This document shows, piece after piece, positions 6,389-12,997 of a DNA stretch of 13,738 nt. A program made the translations under genes and the position numbers. Positions within the stretch are counted from its first letter, which is position 1, and every line of letters starts with the position of its first letter. The notes below the pieces were generated by a model. It did not search any database. It was not told where the DNA came from and saw only the letters and a list, made by a program, of their open reading frames with translations. The DNA comes from DATLAN01 sp035527455 (GTDB lineage Bacteria; Planctomycetota; Planctomycetia; Pirellulales; Thermoguttaceae): NCBI GenBank assembly GCA_035527455.1, contig DATLAN010000666.1, positions 1-13,738 of the forward strand, written 5' to 3'.

Positions 6389-6461
6389 ACCCACTGCCCA
6401 CTACCCACTACCCACTACCCACTATCCACTATCCACTACCCACTACCCACTGCCCACTGCC
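6385..6461 (+). repeat. Eleven tandem heptads of the CACTACC type directly before a start codon
   Basis: Eleven consecutive 7-base units read, in order, CACTACC, CACTGCC, three CACTACC, two CACTATC, two CACTACC and two CACTGCC. All fit CACT(A/G)(C/T)C with no interruption over 77 bases. The last unit ends at 6461 and the ATG of the octaheme cytochrome begins at 6462, so the whole leader before the start is repeat and contains no purine-rich Shine-Dalgarno. Confidence 0.93.
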
Positions 6462-9400
6462 ATGCGTGCCACCGAAAAACACTTCTACAACATCAAACGC
6501 CTGCACGTGGTGTTCGCCCTCTCTGCGGCGGCGCTGCTGGCGGTGACGGTGTGGATGTTGGTGGCCGACCATCGGCGGCCGTGGAAGGAGTACCAGCGGA
6601 CGTTTCGCGACCGGATCGAGCCGTGGATGACCCGGGCGATGATCCACCAACAGGAGACTGCGGAGTTTCGCCGGCGGGAAGAGGCGTTGGTCGGACAATG
6701 GGACGACGCCCGACGGGCCGTGCCGGACGAAGCGTTGATTGAAGAGTTCCGCGAGGAAATCCGCCGAGATGCCCGGCGGCGGGAAGCGGCGGCGGTCGAT
6801 TTCACCGATCTTGGTTCGGCCCAAAAGGCCGTGGCCACCGAGCCGAGTCCTGAGGCCAGAGAAGCCCTGCTCGAAGAACTCCGGCAATTCGTTTCCGCGG
6901 CAGCATCGCGAGAAACGCAGGCCGATCGGCAACTGCGGTTTGGGCGTGCGGAGTTCGACGCGGCCAGGAGCTACTACGAGGCGGGCGTCGGCGAGGGCCT
7001 GCCGCCGGACGAGCTTATCGACCTGCAGCAGCAAGTCGACCGGCTGGCCGACGGGCGCGATCGGGCGGCTTCGGCACGGGAAAACGCCTCAGCACATCGC
7101 AAGAGGCTCGAAGCAATCCTCGCCGAGATCACCCGCGAGGAAGACGACGCCCGAAAAGCGCTGGCCGACCATCGGGCCGAACTCGCGCGGCTGGATCGCA
7201 CGTTGGCCGAGCAGCTTCCGGGCGCGGGCAAGCGGGCGTTGCGGGCGCCGCTGATCGACGCCTTGGGCCGGCCGCTGACCGTCGATCAGATCTGGCTGCC
7301 GGATCTGACCATCGACTACAACTTCCGCCAGGTCGCCCGGTTCGATCGCTGCGCGACCTGCCACCAAGGGATCGACAAACTGCTGCCGGCCTTCCGCGGC
7401 GAAGAGGTGCTCACGGTCGAATTGGCCACGCCGAAGCAGGCCCCGCAGCCGGAGGAAGACGAACAAGGCCGGACCATAGAGCCTACGCTGGAGAGTGTCT
7501 ACGGATTGGTGCTGGCCGAAGAGGGAATTGTCGACCCTCGGGAACCGACCGTCGAGCAGGTCCGCGAAAGTACGCCCGCCGCCTTTGCCAGGCTTCGCCT
7601 CGGCGACGTGATCGTGAAGGTCAACGACGTGTCGATCCACGACCGGCAGACGCTTCGGCAACAGCTTCTGGAGGACGTCGAGTGGGGTCAAGCGGTTTCG
7701 CTCGATATCCGCCGCGGCCTGTCGCACCCGTACGGTTCCCATCCGCGGCTGGACCTGTTCGTCGGTTCGCACAGTCCGCACCCGATGGCCGAGTTCGGCT
7801 GTACGATCTGTCACGACGGGCAGGGCAGCGCGACGGAGTTCGAGTGGGCCTCGCACACGCCCAACGATCCGGCCCAAAGGACCGGCTGGCGCAAAGACCA
7901 CGGCTGGTCTCGCAACCCGCACTGGGACTTCCCCATGATGCCGAGTCGGTTTGCCCAGAGCCGTTGTCTGAAGTGCCATCACGACGTGACCGACTTGGAG
8001 CCCGCGGACAACGCCGGTGAGCCGCCGGCGGCGAAGCTGCTGGGGGGCTATCAACTCGTGCGGCAGCTCGGTTGTTTCGGCTGCCACGAGATCGACGGTC
8101 TCGACGAGTCGGGCCGGTCGATCGGGCCGGACATGCGGCTGGAGCCGAGCGTCACCGAAGCCGCATCGTCGGCCGCTGCCGCCGCGAAGCCCGGCACGAT
8201 GCGGAAGGTGGGCCCCAGTCTCCGCGGCCTGGGCAATCGCCTGCAGGTCGCGTATCTGCTCGATTGGACGGCCGACCCGAGACGCTTCCTCCCCACCACG
8301 CGGATGCCGCAGTTCTACGGCCTGCACGAACATCTCGACGGGCAGAGCCGCGCCGAGGCACAGCGACTGGAGGCCGTGGAAATCCGGGCCACCGTCGAGT
8401 ATCTGCTTCAGGCCGGCCAACCGGTGGAACTGCTGCCAACGCCGGCCGAAGTCACCGAACCGCCTTCGGCCGAGCGGGGCAAGCGGCTGTTTCGAATCCG
8501 GGGCTGCCTGGCCTGCCACGGGCACGCCGATTTCCCCGAAGGTCAAGGCACGCAAGGCCCCGACCTGACGCGCGTCGGCGCGAAGTACACTTCCGAGGCC
8601 GGCGCCGCCTGGCTGGCGGATTGGCTCCGCGATCCGACGCGCCACTCGCCGCGGACGTTGATGCCCAATCCGCTTTTGGAACCGGCCCCGTTGATCGTCG
8701 AGAAGGAGGGCGAAGATCCGGCGGATACCGACGCGGCGGCGCCGGCGGAGAATACGCCCACGCGGATGATCGACCCGGCGGCCGACGTCGCCGAGTATTT
8801 ATTGACCTCTCAGGCCGCGAAGGACTGGCAGCCGAACGAAGTGCCGACTTTCGACGACTCGGACCTGGACGCGTTGGCCGATCAACTGCCGGGCGACGCG
8901 ATCGAGCTTTCCGGTGCGATGACCCGCAGCGAGAAGCTCCGCGAACTCGGCCGCCGCACGATTCGCAAGCGGGGTTGCTACGGTTGTCACGATATTCCCG
9001 GCTTCGAAGACGCTCAGCAGATCGGTCCGGCGCTCTTTGATTGGGGACGCAAGCAGGAGTCGCTCCTGGCGTTCGGGCAGATCCACCGGTTCCTGGAGGA
9101 GCCGTCGCAGCAGCAAGACCTGGCCGATGAAGCGGCTGCCGATCGAGGCTTCTACACGGAAGCCCTGCTGGCCCATCGCCGCGAAGGCTTCATCTGGCAG
9201 AAGCTCCGCTCCCCGCGGAGTTTCGATTACGGGATGGCCCAGAACAAGCGTTACAGCGAGCGGCTGACGATGGGCCGATTCGAGCTGACCGATGCCCAGC
9301 GCGAGGCGATCATCACGTTCGTGCTGGGATTGGTGGCCGAACCGCCCGCCGCAAAGTACGTCCACCAGCCCGACGCGCGAAAGATGGCGATCGCCGCAGG

Positions 9401-10625
9401 CCGCAAGGTCCTCGACCGATACGCTTGTGCCCAGTGCCATACGCTCGAGATGGAACGCTGGGCCTTCGATTTCGATCCGGACGTGTTCGAGGGGCCCATG
9501 GCGGCGCCCGGCTACGAGTTCCTCCGGCCGGACGTCTCGCCGGAGCAGATCGCCGCATCGTCGCGCGTCGACAACCGCCGTCTCGGCTCGGCCGAAGTGG
9601 TCGGCATGCCCACGGTCGACCCCAGGGGCAAGCTCCAGGTCGCCGACTCCGACGAGGACGCCGACGGCAACGAACTCGATCTTTACGGGTTCAGTCTCTG
9701 GGAGCCGGCGGCGATCGACGGCGAAGCGTGTGCAGTCGGCGGCGGCGAGGTGTTGCTCGGCGGGCTGCCCGGCACCAGCGGTCGTCCGCCGATCGGCAAG
9801 ATGGACGTTTCGTTCTGGGGCTCGGCCGTCACGGCGATCCGGCCGCCGGTGGGCGGAGCGTTCGCCCGGCTGCTCTACCCGGAGGTGCTGGCCGAAGCGA
9901 AGGCCGCCGGGGCCAACGTCGCCGGCATGGAGGGCTGGGGTTGGGTCCCGCCTCCGCTGGTCGGCGAAGGAGCGAAGGTCCGGCCCGACTGGCTCTACAA
10001 CTACCTGCTCGAACCGTATCCCATCCGTCCGGCGCTTCAGTACAAGATTCATCCGCCGGCCGGCTCGTCCGAGTTGCCTTTTGCCACGACCCTGCGCATG
10101 CCCAAGTACAACATGTCGCCGTCGGAGGCCGCCGAGCTGGTCGATTACTTCGCGGCCGTCTCGGGCGTGCCGTTCCCGTATACGTCGCATCCGGCCAACC
10201 GTCCCGGCGCGGCGGATGATACCGCGCCGGATCAGCTCGCCAAGGCCATGAGCCTACTGACCGACACCCGGACGTACTGCGCCAAATGCCACCTGATCGG
10301 CGACTTCAGTCCCGGGGGCGAGGTCAACACGATACTCGCCCCGCGGCTGGATCGGGCGGGCGGGCGACTGCGGGCCGATTATCTCCGCCGCTGGCTGGCC
10401 AACCCGAAGGCGACGCTCCCCTACACCGCCATGCCGGTCAACTTTCCCGCCGACGGCGATTCCCTCGACCCAATCCGCTTTCCCGACACCCCGGCCGAAC
10501 AGCTCGACGCCGTCCACCGCCTGCTGCTCGGCTACGACGAATACCTCAAGCGCCGCACATCGATCCGCCAGCTCGTCCAGGAGGCCGCCGAGGCGGATTC
10601 GGCGGCGCCTGACGGGGGGAATTAG
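6462..10625 (+). CDS. Giant membrane-anchored octaheme cytochrome c with coiled coil and PDZ-like domain
   Basis: A 1387-residue protein. One hydrophobic helix (about 14-35) is followed by a charged, coiled-coil-like region (about 40-260). Eight CXXCH sites bind heme c: C297 (CATCH), C447 (CTICH), C502 (CLKCH), C538 (CFGCH), C682 (CLACH), C839 (CYGCH), C989 (CAQCH) and C1273 (CAKCH). A PDZ-like domain (about 340-425, containing ARLRLGDVIVKVNDVSI) lies between hemes 1 and 2. The last five hemes look like class I cytochrome c modules with candidate Met axial ligands M615 (TRMPQF), M734 (TLMPNP), M937 (RLTMGRF), M1213 (LRMPKY) and M1324 (TAMPVNF). The heme-7 module has a ~200-residue insertion. 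It follows Rieske and both cytochrome b genes and so probably takes the place of cytochrome c1 or f, passing electrons to periplasmic carriers. The domain assignment is firm; the partner and direction of electron flow are inferred. Confidence 0.95.
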   Translation: MRATEKHFYNIKRLHVVFALSAAALLAVTVWMLVADHRRPWKEYQRTFRDRIEPWMTRAMIHQQETAEFRRREEALVGQWDDARRAVPDEALIEEFREEIRRDARRREAAAVDFTDLGSAQKAVATEPSPEAREALLEELRQFVSAAASRETQADRQLRFGRAEFDAARSYYEAGVGEGLPPDELIDLQQQVDRLADGRDRAASARENASAHRKRLEAILAEITREEDDARKALADHRAELARLDRTLAEQLPGAGKRALRAPLIDALGRPLTVDQIWLPDLTIDYNFRQVARFDRCATCHQGIDKLLPAFRGEEVLTVELATPKQAPQPEEDEQGRTIEPTLESVYGLVLAEEGIVDPREPTVEQVRESTPAAFARLRLGDVIVKVNDVSIHDRQTLRQQLLEDVEWGQAVSLDIRRGLSHPYGSHPRLDLFVGSHSPHPMAEFGCTICHDGQGSATEFEWASHTPNDPAQRTGWRKDHGWSRNPHWDFPMMPSRFAQSRCLKCHHDVTDLEPADNAGEPPAAKLLGGYQLVRQLGCFGCHEIDGLDESGRSIGPDMRLEPSVTEAASSAAAAAKPGTMRKVGPSLRGLGNRLQVAYLLDWTADPRRFLPTTRMPQFYGLHEHLDGQSRAEAQRLEAVEIRATVEYLLQAGQPVELLPTPAEVTEPPSAERGKRLFRIRGCLACHGHADFPEGQGTQGPDLTRVGAKYTSEAGAAWLADWLRDPTRHSPRTLMPNPLLEPAPLIVEKEGEDPADTDAAAPAENTPTRMIDPAADVAEYLLTSQAAKDWQPNEVPTFDDSDLDALADQLPGDAIELSGAMTRSEKLRELGRRTIRKRGCYGCHDIPGFEDAQQIGPALFDWGRKQESLLAFGQIHRFLEEPSQQQDLADEAAADRGFYTEALLAHRREGFIWQKLRSPRSFDYGMAQNKRYSERLTMGRFELTDAQREAIITFVLGLVAEPPAAKYVHQPDARKMAIAAGRKVLDRYACAQCHTLEMERWAFDFDPDVFEGPMAAPGYEFLRPDVSPEQIAASSRVDNRRLGSAEVVGMPTVDPRGKLQVADSDEDADGNELDLYGFSLWEPAAIDGEACAVGGGEVLLGGLPGTSGRPPIGKMDVSFWGSAVTAIRPPVGGAFARLLYPEVLAEAKAAGANVAGMEGWGWVPPPLVGEGAKVRPDWLYNYLLEPYPIRPALQYKIHPPAGSSELPFATTLRMPKYNMSPSEAAELVDYFAAVSGVPFPYTSHPANRPGAADDTAPDQLAKAMSLLTDTRTYCAKCHLIGDFSPGGEVNTILAPRLDRAGGRLRADYLRRWLANPKATLPYTAMPVNFPADGDSLDPIRFPDTPAEQLDAVHRLLLGYDEYLKRRTSIRQLVQEAAEADSAAPDGGN

Positions 10626-10659
10626 CCGGGATTCTTCACGGCCTGGGAATAATCCGAAT

Positions 10660-10734
10660 CACCCGGCGGCGGGGGCGGAATCGTCCGGCTACAAACGGTC
10701 CGACTCGCCGCTCGGGTGCATCGCCTTGTTCGAG
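10660..10734 (-). repeat. attC-like imperfect hairpin overlapping the end of the antitoxin-like gene
   Basis: On the minus strand CTCGAAC (10734-10728) is followed by an AAGGCGATG spacer. The arm CACCCG-A-GCGGCG (10718-10706) then pairs with CGCCGCCGGGTG (10671-10660), giving 12 bp with a single extrahelical A and a ~34-base loop. A 7-bp RYYYAAC-like core next to a stem with an unpaired base is the layout of integron attC sites. The matching GTTRRRY core beyond the second arm is not preserved, so it would be degenerate. It also lies between two convergent genes, where it could act as a terminator. Confidence 0.4.
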
Positions 10735-10892
10735 GTTTGACCTTGCCACAAGGGTCGCCCGGACGCAGCCTGCCGCTTTCGAGCATCCTCGAGAATCGCG
10801 GCGATGTCTCCACCGAACTTCTCGGCCATTTGCTGGCGTGTTCGATGGATCTCCTCGATGACCGGATCGCGGCTATGGTTCTTCTGAGTCAT
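10689..10892 (-). CDS. Probable antitoxin partner of the PIN-domain protein
   Basis: A 67-residue protein (ATG at 10892; an adjacent GTG at 10895 is equally possible). Its start overlaps the end of the PIN gene by 20 bases, and GGAAGAG at 10909-10903 lies ten bases before the ATG (seven before the GTG). The N-terminal part, DPVIEEIHRTRQQMAEKFGG then DIAAILEDARKRQ, is charged and helical, like small partner proteins that accompany this PIN family. The last ~18 residues (QTSNKAMHPSGESDRL) are translated from the attC-like sequence, so the gene runs into the repeat and its natural C-terminus may be near SGRP. Its gene order, second after the toxin, is the reverse of classic vapBC. Binding to and inhibiting the PIN protein is inferred from position. 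Confidence 0.6.
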   Translation of the reverse strand: MTQKNHSRDPVIEEIHRTRQQMAEKFGGDIAAILEDARKRQAASGRPLWQGQTSNKAMHPSGESDRL

Positions 10893-11358
10893 CACTGACC
10901 ATCTCTTCCGGCGTACATATGATCGGGACGGGAATTCCCAAGTCTGTCAGGACATCGCGAATCCGAGGCAGGATCTTGGCGTTGGCGATGTGCTTGCAGT
11001 TCCACGTCAATAGATATTCTATCCTGTGGTGGGCAACTGTGGCAATATGCAACGCGTCAATCGTTGCCTTCCGGGGCAGGATCGCACGGGACACGATCTC
11101 ATTGGCGATGGCGCCGATCTGCGGATCAAGCGGGAGCAGGGGAATCCCATCCAACGACTCCAACCGCTCGGCAGCAAGCACCGGATCGCCCACCGACGCT
11201 TCGTCGATCACATACTGGGACGCGACCAGCTCGTAGTTGCCGCGTTCCTCGTCCCACCACTGATGCGTGAGAAGCTGCCGCGCGGCCATGATCACTTGCG
11301 CACTGGGACGTTGGCGCAAGTAGCTGACGATGGATGTTTCGACGTACAGCGTGGTCAC
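10873..11358 (-). CDS. PIN-domain protein, VapC-like toxin
   Basis: A 161-residue protein from a GTG at 11358, with GAGGAG (11370-11365) six bases before it. The PIN-domain pattern is present: an N-terminal acidic residue in YVETSIVSYL (Glu7 where many PIN proteins have Asp), Glu53 in YVIDEASVGDP, Asp101 in IDALHIATVA, and the C-terminal YLLTWNCKHIANAKI. PIN domains are Mg-dependent RNases; VapC toxins cut tRNA or rRNA and are held inactive by an antitoxin. The PxxICTPEEM ending is typical of this subgroup, from memory. It is the first gene of a two-gene unit overlapping the antitoxin-like gene. Target RNA and toxicity cannot be read from sequence. Confidence 0.82.
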   Translation of the reverse strand: MTTLYVETSIVSYLRQRPSAQVIMAARQLLTHQWWDEERGNYELVASQYVIDEASVGDPVLAAERLESLDGIPLLPLDPQIGAIANEIVSRAILPRKATIDALHIATVAHHRIEYLLTWNCKHIANAKILPRIRDVLTDLGIPVPIICTPEEMVSDDSEEP

Positions 11359-11382
11359 CGAGTTCTCCTCGTCGAACGCTTG

Positions 11383-11465
11383 CGATAACGCGGCCGGGAG
11401 TTGACGTTGCCGAGTGAAGCGAGCCAGACGGCCTATTCCGGCTCGCGTTCATCGCTTTGTTCAGC
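11383..11465 (-). repeat. attC-like imperfect hairpin spanning the stop of the CPCC gene
   Basis: On the minus strand GCTGAAC (11465-11459) precedes the arm TGAA-C-GCGAGCC (11451-11440). This pairs with GGCTCGCTTCA (11425-11415), making 11 bp with one extrahelical C and a 14-base loop that carries the CPCC gene's stop codon. GTTATCG (11389-11383) follows, before the PIN gene, and is a possible but imperfect core site. The architecture matches integron attC, but the two outer cores do not pair well with each other, so the call is tentative. Confidence 0.42.
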
Positions 11466-11849
11466 CTCGGACTGCGCCAGCCAATAGTCTGACGACCAGT
11501 AGTATAAGCAAGGCGTCTGAGAATCTTTGACAGCCTGCCATTTTTCGCGGTCGGTTTGCGAGTCCCATTTCAGGTAACGGTCACGTTGTGGGTCCAGCAA
11601 GCGCCAAGTCGGATGCGGCAACTCGCTCCCGTGAGGAACACGCACATTTTGCTTAAACCGTCTTTCGCAGGCCCCGCACTGCGCAAAGGTCGCCTGTCCT
11701 TCAATTAGCGAGCAGCTGTTTGCGCCACCCGCCATATCCGGAAAAGCGAGCTGCACAATGTCGTCCTCCCAGTAGCAAATAGGGCAAATGTCGTACGAGC
11801 CGGGCGGTTCGCCGAATACTTCATAGCCACAGCACGCGCAAGGATACAC
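11433..11849 (-). CDS. CPCC-type cysteine-rich protein
   Basis: A 138-residue protein from a GTG at 11849 with GAAGG (11861-11857) seven bases upstream. It opens MYPCACCGYEVFGEPPGSYD, followed by ICPICYWEDD, the cysteine-rich CPCC pattern (Cys4, Cys6, Cys7, then Cys22 and Cys25), which probably forms a small zinc ribbon. Two further cysteines (QCGAC, 58-61) may add a second site. After that come NxxS-type polar stretches and aromatic residues of no assigned role. The last residues (AEQSDEREPE) are encoded by the attC-like hairpin. The family is often found as short single-gene cassettes and has no established function. Soluble and cytoplasmic by appearance, with no signal peptide. Confidence 0.8.
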   Translation of the reverse strand: MYPCACCGYEVFGEPPGSYDICPICYWEDDIVQLAFPDMAGGANSCSLIEGQATFAQCGACERRFKQNVRVPHGSELPHPTWRLLDPQRDRYLKWDSQTDREKWQAVKDSQTPCLYYWSSDYWLAQSEAEQSDEREPE

Positions 11850-11868
11850 GGCACTACCTTCAAGTGGC

Positions 11869-11882
11869 CGAACTACTGTTTA
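11869..11882. repeat. 14-bp direct repeat, copy 1
   Basis: CGAACTACTGTTTA on the plus strand, identical to 12553-12566. It lies just downstream of the HEPN-like gene and upstream of the CPCC gene. Confidence 0.7.
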
Positions 11883-11886
11883 GCTT

Positions 11887-11920
11887 GCTCGGTCGCTATT
11901 CCTTCGGGCGACGAACGAGC
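11887..11920 (-). repeat. Imperfect hairpin spanning the stop of the HEPN-like gene
   Basis: On the plus strand GCTCGGTCGC (11887-11896) pairs with GCGAC-GAA-CGAGC (11908-11920), leaving three unpaired bases in one arm and an 11-base loop. Like the hairpins at the ends of the other two minus-strand units it lies across the gene's 3' end and has extrahelical bases, but it has no clear core site. Confidence 0.35.
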
Positions 11921-12537
11921 ACACCGTCTTTGATTTCGAACTCCTTCAGGACGGACACTGTTCCGCCGACAACAGTATGCAGATGCTCGATAGCCTTCAA
12001 TGCGTCCGCGTCAGGGGATTGTCCTCGTGCATGGGCATATTGATTACGCAAATCACCCAGTTTCACTGCCGCGGCTTTCACATCGTTGGAGATCAAGCCA
12101 GATTCAGCCACAAAGTTGATGAGGCTTCGAACGTCAACGCGTTCGATTTGATCAAACGCCTTGTGGGACGGGGAACCAACCTCGTTGTTTCGAGCCACCA
12201 ACAGATTGTGCCGAAGTATGTCTTTTATGATTCGTTCGACGACGATGCCGCACATCGCCACGCAGGAGTAGTGGTATCCAAGGCAGAACAATTGGCGTGC
12301 TTCGAGTAGGAGATCGACAACGAGCTTAACCGCAGGGCCGTCGTGATGAATCATCATGATCGGCAGCTGTGATTGCCGGTCGATAATCGCATCGAGATTG
12401 GTTTCCAGCCACTGTCGATGGAACGATGCCGTAGTCTCCTTCGTCTCGGGATGCGCCGCGTAATTCGGCGTAAAGTCAACATAGACTGGGATGCGACGTT
12501 GTTCTTGGCTCACGGCATCACCGATGCACGGTCTCAT
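11896..12537 (-). CDS. HEPN-like protein with R-x4-H motif, function unknown
   Basis: A 213-residue protein from the ATG at 12537; a GTG at 12513 would give a start at MSQEQRRIPV. Neither has a strong Shine-Dalgarno. Residues ~70-200 look all-helical: EARQLFCLGYHYSCVAMCGI then VVERIIKDIL resembles DUF4145/HEPN-type helices. LGDLRNQYAHARG contains R164-N-Q-Y-A-H169, the R-x4-H signature that in HEPN RNases forms the active site. It has lower GC and fewer G/C-ending codons than the respiratory genes. It stands among a toxin-antitoxin pair and a CPCC gene, and is bracketed by 14-bp direct repeats. It might be a toxin or defence-type RNase, or a catalytically silent relative, since DUF4145 proteins often carry similar motifs. 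I see no nucleotidyltransferase (MNT) partner. Confidence 0.65.
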   Translation of the reverse strand: MRPCIGDAVSQEQRRIPVYVDFTPNYAAHPETKETTASFHRQWLETNLDAIIDRQSQLPIMMIHHDGPAVKLVVDLLLEARQLFCLGYHYSCVAMCGIVVERIIKDILRHNLLVARNNEVGSPSHKAFDQIERVDVRSLINFVAESGLISNDVKAAAVKLGDLRNQYAHARGQSPDADALKAIEHLHTVVGGTVSVLKEFEIKDGVLVRRPKE

Positions 12538-12552
12538 GTACTGAGTTGCAAG

Positions 12553-12566
12553 CGAACTACTGTTTA
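12553..12566. repeat. 14-bp direct repeat, copy 2
   Basis: CGAACTACTGTTTA on the plus strand, identical to 11869-11882. It lies 16 bases before the HEPN-like gene's start, so the pair brackets that gene with a period of 684 bases. Confidence 0.7.
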
Positions 12567-12865
12567 TCGGGCACCCCGGAATCTGTTAATTCGGCGCGCC
12601 AATGCACGATAACGTTCTATTCCCTGAGGCCGATTCTACCACTCAAATCGTGGGGGCACAACACCTTACGTAGCCTTCGAGCGTGGTCCGGCGGTCTGTT
12701 ATCGGGGCAGAGAAGTGCGCAATAACACCCCGGCCAAGCAGCGCCAAGGAGATAGACTGGCGCCAGATGCCTGACAACGCTCCAATCCACCCTCGCCAGA
12801 TGCCGTCGTAAGTGATTCCTGGGCAATGTGTTACGCCAGACGACCTCGCGGTACCGGGCCCGGGC

Positions 12866-12952
12866 ATCCACACGCTGTTGCTGAGTTGGGATGAATACGT
12901 CAAGCGTCGGGTGTCGATTCGGAAGATGGTGCAGGAAGCCGGCCACGCGGCT
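12866..12952 (+). pseudogene. Fragment homologous to the C-terminus of the octaheme cytochrome
   Basis: The plus frame reads IHTLLLSWDEYV then KRRVSIRKMVQEAGHAA. This aligns with residues ~1351-1375 of the octaheme protein (VHRLLLGYDEYL then KRRTSIRQLVQEA), about 17 identities over 25 residues without a gap. No heme site or other part of that gene lies upstream, and an in-frame TAA at 12809 closes the frame, so it is a remnant. The frame stays open and runs into the ATG at 12998. The nucleotide sequences are clearly diverged, so it is not a recent duplication of the intact gene's end. Confidence 0.7.
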
Positions 12953-12983
12953 ATAATGGATGGCGAGATTTCCGTTGCCCCAT

Positions 12984-12990
12984 GGGAGGT
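12984..12990 (+). promoter_or_regulatory. Strong Shine-Dalgarno before the cupredoxin-like gene
   Basis: GGGAGGT seven bases before the ATG at 12998, the best ribosome-binding site in the window. It decides the start, even though the reading frame is open further upstream through the cytochrome remnant. Confidence 0.75.
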
Positions 12991-12997
12991 CCCCTTG

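Larger units (their letters stand above)
12538..12997. other. 460-base stretch without an intact gene
   Basis: It holds, in order, the second copy of the 14-bp direct repeat (12553-12566), a CGATAAC (12607-12613) and GTTATCG (12698-12704) pair that could be a degenerate attC core pair on the minus strand but lacks a good inner stem, about 160 bases with no recognisable structure, and the coding remnant at 12866-12952. The Shine-Dalgarno of the downstream gene is at the right end. It marks the right border of the accessory island. Confidence 0.6.

Noticed and set aside
6385..6461. Heptad array as a CRISPR array
   Set aside because: Units are 7 bases with no spacers, and no cas genes are present.
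5717..6742. Plus-frame ORF spanning the end of the subunit IV gene and the heptad repeats
   Set aside because: Its Tyr/Pro/His/Thr-rich middle is simply translation of the CACTACC heptads, and the rest lies out of frame within two clear genes.
7089..8645. 518-residue open frame antisense to the octaheme cytochrome gene
   Set aside because: It is a shadow of the high-GC codon pattern of the plus-strand gene; the plus frame carries four of the eight heme motifs here and the antisense product matches no family.
8799..10190. 463-residue antisense open frame
   Set aside because: Same reason: the plus strand has heme sites C839 and C989 and Met-ligand motifs through this stretch, and the antisense product has no domain I recognise.
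12607..12704. Third attC-like site defined by CGATAAC and GTTATCG
   Set aside because: The outer heptamers are perfect complements but the 84 bases between them lack a convincing stem, so it is mentioned only within the gap description.
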